From positions 1 through 27,278 of the forward strand of contig CAZPBO010000028.1 of the NCBI GenBank assembly GCA_964584815.1: DNA of 27,278 nucleotides, in the 5' to 3' direction. Made by a program: the position numbers and the translations under genes. Positions 22,160 through 27,278 of this stretch are shown piece by piece. Source of the DNA: CAZPBO01 sp964584815 (GTDB lineage Bacteria; Planctomycetota; SKW154). The notes under the pieces were generated by a model, which was not told where the DNA came from, ran no database searches, and saw only the letters and a program-made list of their open reading frames with translations. Position 1 is the stretch's first letter; each line of letters starts with the position of its first letter.

Positions 22160-23002
22160 CTATATTTCGGTCTCCTTATGCCGCGCGCTGTGGCACTGGA
22201 TATTCACCCCCACAGGCAGACTTGCTATATGGCAGGGATGGCTTTCAATGAAGACATCCAGCGCTGTCACCCGACCGCCAAAGCCTTGTGGTCCTATTCC
22301 CAACTTGTTTATTTCCTCAAGAATCTCCTGCTCCAGTTTGGCGTCATCGGGGTCTTTGGCGCGCTCACCTATCTGGCGCAGCAGCGCCTTTTTTGCCAGT
22401 ATCGCCGCCATCTCAAATGTCCCCCCCAATCCTACCCCTACCACAATGGGCGGACAGGGGTTGGCTCCTGCTTGGCTCACCCAGTCAACCACAAATTTTT
22501 TGACCCCTTCCCGACCTGCCGCGGGCGCCAGCATCCTCACCGTGCTCATATTCTCGCTTCCCCCACCTTTTGGTGCGAATTTTATTCTCACCTTCTCCCC
22601 CGGCACTATATCAATGTGGACGACGGCGGGCGTGTTATCGCCTGTGTTCTTGCGTTTTAAGGGGTGTGCGACAATGGATTTGCGCAGATAGCCTTCGGTG
22701 TATCCGCGGGCAACGCCGCGGTCTATCGCCTCCCGCAGGCTACCCCCTACAAAATGGACATCCTGTCCCACCTCCAGGAAGACCACCGCAACGCCTGTGT
22801 CTTGGCACATGGGCACCATCTCTTGCGCCGCCAGTTTGTCGTTCTCTATTATCTCCTTCAGCACCTCCTGCCCTGCGGGCGACTCCTCCTTCTTCAGCCC
22901 TGCCTCAAGCGCATTCATCAAATCATCATTTGGAACACAACACGACTCAATCGCCAATTTCGCCACCGCATCCTCTATCTTTTTCACATCCACCTCACGC
23001 AT
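22160..23002 (-). CDS. fumA: Class I fumarate hydratase, alpha subunit (FumA N-terminal/TtdA type)
   Basis: A 280-residue oxygen-sensitive [4Fe-4S] hydro-lyase subunit that, with its beta subunit, interconverts fumarate and malate (or acts on a similar acid such as tartrate). The three cluster cysteines are seen at C66 (VPMCQDTG), C183 (GANPCPP) and C257 (SHPCHIA), with AHPLKRKNTGDNTPAVVH and APKGGGSENMS in between. ATG 23002 is preferred over an upstream start at 23050 because AAGGAG lies 6 bases before it and MREVDVKKIEDAV fits the family start. The beta-subunit gene, normally next door, is not in the window on either side. Use of this class suggests an anaerobic or low-oxygen life, but does not prove it. 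Confidence 0.93.
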   Translation of the reverse strand: MREVDVKKIEDAVAKLAIESCCVPNDDLMNALEAGLKKEESPAGQEVLKEIIENDKLAAQEMVPMCQDTGVAVVFLEVGQDVHFVGGSLREAIDRGVARGYTEGYLRKSIVAHPLKRKNTGDNTPAVVHIDIVPGEKVRIKFAPKGGGSENMSTVRMLAPAAGREGVKKFVVDWVSQAGANPCPPIVVGVGLGGTFEMAAILAKKALLRQIGERAKDPDDAKLEQEILEEINKLGIGPQGFGGRVTALDVFIESHPCHIASLPVGVNIQCHSARHKETEI

Positions 23003-23125
23003 CGCCGACTCCTTAAAAGCGCCACATCTGCCATTATGGTGTTCGCACATCTGGCGGCAAGTAAAATTGGCAAACCATCACGCTTAAGTGGTCACCGCCG
23101 ATTATGGGTATTTTGCAGGATTGCG
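23003..23125. other. Intergenic region between fabF and fumA
   Basis: This 123-base stretch holds the candidate fumA promoter (23033-23060) and no coding region I can support. No U-tract terminator is seen for fabF, which ends at 23126. Confidence 0.6.
23033..23060 (-). promoter_or_regulatory. Candidate sigma-70-type promoter for fumA
   Basis: On the - strand TTGCCG (23060-23055), 16 bases, CATAAT (23038-23033): four and five matches to the consensus. The predicted transcript would begin about 24 bases before ATG 23002, which also supports that start over the upstream one at 23050. Confidence 0.5.
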
Positions 23126-24361
23126 TCAGCGTGGTTTGCCGACGGCGATGCAGGCGTTGTGTCCGCCGAAACCGAATGAGTTGGATATAGCGACTTTGAT
23201 GTTTGCCTCGCGTGCGGTTTGCGGGACATAGTCCAGGTCGCATTCGGGGTCGGGGTTTTCCAGGTTTACGGTGGGGTGTATGAAGTTGTGGTTTAGGCAG
23301 AGGATGGTGGCGGCGAGTTCCACAGCGGCGGCGGCACCCAGAAGATGCCCTATCATTGATTTGGTAGAGGAAATAGCGAGTTTTTTGGCGTGGTCACCGA
23401 AGACTGCTTTTATAGCGCGGGTTTCTGCGACATCGTTCAGTTTTGTGGATGTTCCGTGAGCGTTGATGTAGTCAATGTTTTCGGGGTTGAGTTTGGCGTC
23501 TTGGAGTGTGAGTTTGATGGCGGTGGCGGCGGCAGCGCCGTCCTCAAGCGGCGCGGTGATGTGGTAGCCGTCATCGCTCATTCCGAAACCGAGGATTTCG
23601 GCGTAGATTTTCGCGCCGCGTTTCTTTGCGTGTTCGTATTCCTCAAAGACAAGAACTCCTGCGCCTTCGCCGAGGACGAAACCGTCGCGGTCGCGGTCAA
23701 AGGGGCGGCTCGCCTTTTGCGGCTCATCGTTACGGGTGGAGAGCGCTTTTAAGGCGCAGAAGCCACCCAATCCCAGTGGGGTGACGGCTGCTTCGGCGCC
23801 ACCTGTTACCATCACATCGGCGCGTCCGAAGCGAATCATATCAAAGGAAAGTCCCATAGCGTGGTTGGCGGACGCACAGGCACTGGCTGTGGCGAAGTTT
23901 GGACCGCGAAAACCGTATCGTATGGCGACCTGTCCGCTGGCGGCGTTCATCATCAGTTTCGGGATGAAGAATGGGGAGATGCGGCGTGGTCCCCTTTCAA
24001 GCATCAGTTTTGTGGTCTGCTCTATCTCATAGAAGCCGCCAACCCCACTACCTATCACAACGCCGATACGCTCTGGGGGAATATCGTCGTCTATAAGTTT
24101 TGAGTCGCGAACGGCTTCATCCGCTGCGGCGACAGCAAACTGGCAGAACCTGTCAACACGGCGCACTTCCCGAGCATCAAACCACCTGCTCGGGTCAAAC
24201 TCCTTCACCTCGCCCGCTATTTGACTGCTGAAACCACTGGGGTCAAACGAGCGGATGCGGTCTATGCCGCTTTTGCCTGCTTTGAGCGCCTCACAAAACG
24301 GAGCAACACCGCAGCCTATCGGAGAAACCACCCCCAGACCTGTCACGACCACGCGTCTCAT
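23126..24361 (-). CDS. fabF: Beta-ketoacyl-ACP synthase II
   Basis: A 411-residue condensing enzyme that extends acyl-ACP with malonyl-ACP in fatty acid synthesis. The catalytic triad is complete: C162 (TASACASANHAMG), H302 (YINAHGTSTKLND) and H339 (KSMIGHLLGAAAAVE); the start RRVVVTGLGVVSPIG and the end NSFGFGGHNA are typical for FabF, and PFDRDRDGFVLGEGAG is the family's loop. The length is normal. It follows acpP with 14 bases between, the usual acpP-fabF pair. The plus strand is G-rich over 23126 to about 23960 and C-rich beyond, so codon choice shifts within the gene. No other fab gene is adjacent. Confidence 0.96.
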   Translation of the reverse strand: MRRVVVTGLGVVSPIGCGVAPFCEALKAGKSGIDRIRSFDPSGFSSQIAGEVKEFDPSRWFDAREVRRVDRFCQFAVAAADEAVRDSKLIDDDIPPERIGVVIGSGVGGFYEIEQTTKLMLERGPRRISPFFIPKLMMNAASGQVAIRYGFRGPNFATASACASANHAMGLSFDMIRFGRADVMVTGGAEAAVTPLGLGGFCALKALSTRNDEPQKASRPFDRDRDGFVLGEGAGVLVFEEYEHAKKRGAKIYAEILGFGMSDDGYHITAPLEDGAAAATAIKLTLQDAKLNPENIDYINAHGTSTKLNDVAETRAIKAVFGDHAKKLAISSTKSMIGHLLGAAAAVELAATILCLNHNFIHPTVNLENPDPECDLDYVPQTAREANIKVAISNSFGFGGHNACIAVGKPR

Positions 24362-24375
24362 ACAAGCATCCCTAA

Positions 24376-24627
24376 TTAGCCTTCCACCTTGTCTCCCATT
24401 TTCTCTTTTATGTAGTTGACGGCGTCGCCAACAGTGCGGATTTTCTCGGCGTCCTTGTCGGGTATCTGCATCCCAAATGCTTCCTCAAACTCCATAACCA
24501 ACTCCACAAGGTCAAGTGAGTCGGCGCTCAAGTCGTTGATGAAGTCGGTTTCAAGTGTAACTTTGCTTGCGTCGGCGTTCAGTTTCTTGCACACAATCTC
24601 AATCACCTTCTTCTCAATCTCTGCCAC
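24376..24627 (-). CDS. acpP: Acyl carrier protein
   Basis: An 83-residue four-helix carrier whose Ser37 in ADSLDLVELVMEFEEAFG takes the 4'-phosphopantetheine arm that holds growing fatty acids. The chain is acidic overall, and the helix 3 region IPDKDAEKIRTVGDAVNYI is standard. The start is set at GTG 24627 because AGGAGG lies 7 bases upstream and the protein then begins MAEIEKKV like the family; an adjacent GTG (24630) and a longer frame from 24654 are less likely. It is co-transcribed with fabF and divergent from leuS. Confidence 0.95.
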   Translation of the reverse strand: MAEIEKKVIEIVCKKLNADASKVTLETDFINDLSADSLDLVELVMEFEEAFGMQIPDKDAEKIRTVGDAVNYIKEKMGDKVEG

Positions 24628-24665
24628 CACACTACCTCCTAATAGGTTCCCCATTTCGTTGCTTG

Positions 24666-24697
24666 ATTATTTGTGGTGTTGAGACGCCTTTTGTCAA
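24666..24697 (-). promoter_or_regulatory. Candidate promoter for acpP-fabF
   Basis: On the - strand a perfect -35 TTGACA (24697-24692) and AATAAT (24671-24666), five of six matches, but with a long 20-base spacer. Either the true -10 is a poorer hexamer closer in or the promoter needs help. It is included because the -35 box is exact and the position fits acpP. Confidence 0.35.
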
Positions 24698-24729
24698 GAC
24701 TTTTTGAGGCAACTGTTGAGGGGAGTGAC

Positions 24730-24757
24730 TTGAAGCGGTATTTCTTGGGTGTAGAAT
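24730..24757 (+). promoter_or_regulatory. Candidate sigma-70-type promoter for leuS
   Basis: TTGAAG (24730-24735), 16 bases, TAGAAT (24752-24757), about 32 bases before the leuS start. It has the same spacer and -10 box as the candidate pilB promoter. The leader is too short for a T-box. Confidence 0.5.
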
Positions 24758-24789
24758 TTTGTCTTCGCAACGGTGTCAAGGAGATTGAG

Positions 24790-27278
24790 GTGGCAGGTTT
24801 TCATCCTGAAGAGTATGAGGAGAGGTGGCAGCGCTACTGGGAGGAGCGCGGCATTATGGCGGCGCCTGATGTTGCCGACCGTCAGCGCAAGACTTATATC
24901 CTTGTGATGTTTGCCTATCCTTCAGGCGATATCCATATGGGGCATTTTCGCAACTATGCGGTGGGCGATGCGGTGGCGCGGTTCCACAAGATGTGCGGAC
25001 GGCAGGTGCTGTTTCCTTTCGGCTGGGACGCCTTTGGTCTGCCTGCAGAAGAAGCAGCCATAAAGCGGGGTCTCAACCCGCGCGACTGGACGCTCAACAA
25101 CATCCGCATCTCACGCCAAACCCTCAAACGCTGCGGCATCCTCTTTGACTGGTCGCGGGAGGTGACCACCTGCCTGCCCGACTACTACCGCTGGACGCAG
25201 TGGATGTTTCTGCTGATGTATAAGCGGGGTCTGGCGTATCGCGGTGAAAGCAGCGTCAACTGGTGTCCCGGCTGCAAAACAGTCCTTGCCAACGAGCAGG
25301 TTCACGACGGGCGTTGCTGGCGCTGCAAATCGGAGGTGACGAAACGCCAACTCAAGCAGTGGTTTTTCCGCATAACAGATTTCGCCGACAGACTGCTCAA
25401 AAACCTTGACAGTCTTGACTGGCCAGAGCCTGTGAAGGTGATGCAGCGCAACTGGATAGGGCGTTCGGAGGGGACGATAATCAAATTCCGCGCTGAAACG
25501 GGAGAAGAAATACCAGTTTTTACCACGCGTGCCGACACGGTTTTCGGGGTCACCTTCCTTGTGCTTGCGCCGGAGCATCCGCTGACGCTGAAACTGGCGG
25601 CAGGAACAGAGCAGGAGGGTGCGGTGGCGGCGTATGTTGAGGCGGCGCTCAAAAAACCTGAATACCTCCGCACGGCAGAGGACAGGAAAAAGGAAGGGGT
25701 CTTTATTGGACGCTACGCCATCAACCCACTCAACAACGAGCGTGTGCCGCTTTTCGTTGCTGACTATGTGCTTTACCATTACGGCACAGGTGCGGTGATG
25801 GGCGTTCCTGCGCACGACCAGCGCGATTTTGAGTTCGCCAAGGAGCGGGGGCTTCCGATAAGGGTGGTGGTGAAGCCGACCGATGCGCCAGCGCCTGATG
25901 CTGCCACTATGGAGGCGGCGTTTACCGATTACGGCGTTATGGTCAATTCGGGGCAGTTCAGCGGTCTGCCCAGCCAAGACGGGATAAAGCGGCTCAACAG
26001 TTGGCTTGCCGAACGCGGTCTTGGCGGCGCAAAAGTCACCTACCGCCTTCGCGACTGGCTTATAAGTCGGCAGCGCTACTGGGGCGCTCCCATCCCCATC
26101 ATCCACTGCCCAAAATGCGGTGTTGTTGCCGTGCCGGAGGAGCAGTTGCCTGTTCTGCTGCCAGAAGGCGATATAGACTTTGTGCCGAAAGGGCGCAGCC
26201 CGCTTGAGGACTGCGAGCAGTTCATAAACACAGAGTGCCCGCAATGCGGCGCGCCCGCCAAACGCGACCCCGACACCATGGACACCTTCGTCTGCTCCTC
26301 TTGGTATTTCCTGCGCTACACCGACCCGCACAACGATAAAGCGCCGTTTGACAAAGCAAAAGCCGCCTCGTGGATGCCCGTTGATATCTACATCGGCGGT
26401 ATTGAGCACGCCACCATGCACCTCATATACTTCCGATTCTTCAATATGGTGCTCTACGATGCAGGATACCTGCCGTATGAGGAGCCGGCATTGCGTCTGT
26501 TCAACCACGGAATGGTGCTGGATGAGCACGGTGAGGTGATGTCCAAATCCAAGGGAAATGTTGTGAGTCCACGGGAATTGATAGAGGCGGAGGGTGCGGA
26601 TGTGGCGCGGATAGCGATGTTTTTTGCGGCGCCGTCAGATGCGGAAATCCGCTGGTCGGAGCGCGGAATAACCGGCGCCCGACGCTTCCTCAACCGCCTC
26701 TACAACCTCATCACATCCCGCTGCAGTTGGCTCCCGACCCATACGCCTGTTCCGTTCAACTGGCGCGACCTGCCTCCTCATCCACTCAAACTCTGGCGCA
26801 AACTGCACCAGACTATCAAACGATGCCGCGATGAACTCTCACGACGCTACGCCTTCAACACCGCAATCGCCGCTATGATGGAACTCCTCAACGCCCTTGA
26901 AGAATCGCCCTGCCTTGACGATGCGACAGAACCCACCCGCTCGGTCGTTCATCGCGTCCTTGAAAACTTTATCCTGCTGCTTGCGCCCTTTGCTCCGCAC
27001 ACCGCAGAAGAACTCCACTCCTTAAGCGGTCACAAACCCAGCGTCTTTGATGCGCCTTTCCCCGACTATGATGAGGAAGCCGCACAAGAAGAAACGCTGC
27101 AGATACCTGTGCAGATAAACGGCAAAGTGCGGGCGCGCATAACGCTCGCCGCAGATGCTGATGAGGAGACCGCCAAAAGCGCCGCCTTGCAGAACCCCAA
27201 AATAGCGCGTTATCTTGAGGGCAAACAGGTGCGAAAAGTGGTTTATGTCCCCCGCCGCATCCTCAACCTCATCGTCTC
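24790..27278 (+). CDS. leuS: Leucyl-tRNA synthetase (3' end just outside window)
   Basis: Class Ia synthetase with editing. The frame is open from GTG 24790 to the right edge (829 codons), and the last residues VRKVVYVPRRILNLIV match the family's very end, so only a few codons are missing. HIGH is HMGH (49-52, in AYPSGDIHMGHFRNY); KMSKS is VMSKSKGN (from 583), with Val in the first place; the CP1 editing domain has TTRADTVFGVT and GTGAVMGVPAHDQRD; zinc-type knuckles are seen at CPGC...CWRC and CPKC...CPQC. GTG 24790 follows AAGGAG by 6 bases and gives MAGFHPEEYEERWQRYW, the family start. A long frame on the opposite strand (25111-26529) is only its shadow. Confidence 0.96.
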   Translation, partial: MAGFHPEEYEERWQRYWEERGIMAAPDVADRQRKTYILVMFAYPSGDIHMGHFRNYAVGDAVARFHKMCGRQVLFPFGWDAFGLPAEEAAIKRGLNPRDWTLNNIRISRQTLKRCGILFDWSREVTTCLPDYYRWTQWMFLLMYKRGLAYRGESSVNWCPGCKTVLANEQVHDGRCWRCKSEVTKRQLKQWFFRITDFADRLLKNLDSLDWPEPVKVMQRNWIGRSEGTIIKFRAETGEEIPVFTTRADTVFGVTFLVLAPEHPLTLKLAAGTEQEGAVAAYVEAALKKPEYLRTAEDRKKEGVFIGRYAINPLNNERVPLFVADYVLYHYGTGAVMGVPAHDQRDFEFAKERGLPIRVVVKPTDAPAPDAATMEAAFTDYGVMVNSGQFSGLPSQDGIKRLNSWLAERGLGGAKVTYRLRDWLISRQRYWGAPIPIIHCPKCGVVAVPEEQLPVLLPEGDIDFVPKGRSPLEDCEQFINTECPQCGAPAKRDPDTMDTFVCSSWYFLRYTDPHNDKAPFDKAKAASWMPVDIYIGGIEHATMHLIYFRFFNMVLYDAGYLPYEEPALRLFNHGMVLDEHGEVMSKSKGNVVSPRELIEAEGADVARIAMFFAAPSDAEIRWSERGITGARRFLNRLYNLITSRCSWLPTHTPVPFNWRDLPPHPLKLWRKLHQTIKRCRDELSRRYAFNTAIAAMMELLNALEESPCLDDATEPTRSVVHRVLENFILLLAPFAPHTAEELHSLSGHKPSVFDAPFPDYDEEAAQEETLQIPVQINGKVRARITLAADADEETAKSAALQNPKIARYLEGKQVRKVVYVPRRILNLIV

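Noticed and set aside
25111..26529. 472-codon open frame on the - strand
   Set aside because: It lies wholly inside leuS, antisense to it. The + strand frame has full LeuRS motifs; this one has no recognisable protein features.
1..27278. Mobile element, CRISPR array, tRNA or phage island
   Set aside because: No direct-repeat arrays, transposase/integrase domains, tRNA-like cloverleafs or phage proteins were found; the content is housekeeping and envelope genes throughout.

Overview
The window is a densely packed, purely chromosomal-looking stretch (about 25 protein genes, one structural RNA, almost no free DNA) from a Gram-negative bacterium. Evidence for an outer membrane: several lipobox lipoproteins, two OmpA/Pal-type proteins, a WaaP/Kdo-kinase-like protein and type IV pilus/type II secretion parts. 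Several small families (an excisionase-type HTH protein with a membrane anchor carrying the text EPTIILSDSD, a CxxC...CxxC protein of about 150 residues, a secreted protein with a YVID...VYD core) resemble, from memory, proteins of Planctomycetes and neighbouring deep Gram-negative lineages. I therefore suggest an uncultured PVC-like lineage, but the phylum is not settled by this sequence. A run of exactly 100 N flanked by an exact 55-base duplication shows a short-read, probably metagenomic, scaffold.

Region 1 (1-6106, + strand): a stop-start-overlapping gene train: the 3' part of cdsA, a GT4 glycosyltransferase, a MraY/WecA-type sugar-phosphate transferase fused to a FlaA1/CapD-type membrane domain, a non-catalytic M16 (YmfF-like) protein, a BatA-type membrane protein with degenerate von Willebrand domain, and an M52 hydrogenase maturation protease. 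It runs head-on into a DinG-type helicase on the - strand (6088-7956).

Region 2 (8066-11757): a membrane protein plus lipoprotein pair (+) converges on a - strand unit gltX - unknown 232-aa protein - ECF sigma factor. GltX lacks about 34 residues that normally hold the zinc-site subdomain.

Region 3 (11856-16935, +): pilB, pilC (interrupted by the assembly gap), a lipoprotein, RNase P RNA (rnpB), a small membrane protein and a Kdo/WaaP-like kinase.

Region 4 (16936-21731, - strand): the most interesting unit. A promoter with an adjacent perfect palindrome drives an HTH-plus-transmembrane (RodZ-like in layout) protein, two tandem OmpA-domain lipoproteins, a single-pass membrane protein, MreB, a YprB-like DEDDy exonuclease and a zinc-binding protein. 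It reads as a trans-envelope cell-shape module in which cytoplasmic MreB is co-expressed with peptidoglycan-binding outer-membrane lipoproteins, without mreC/mreD.

Region 5 (21753-27278): a small secreted protein, the alpha subunit of class I fumarate hydratase without its beta subunit, then acpP-fabF (-) divergent from leuS (+), which runs off the window only a few codons before its expected end.

No tRNA, CRISPR, insertion sequence, phage gene or stretch over 300 bases without a gene was seen. A striking unexplained feature is that strand composition and codon choice flip between C-rich and G-rich blocks inside single genes.
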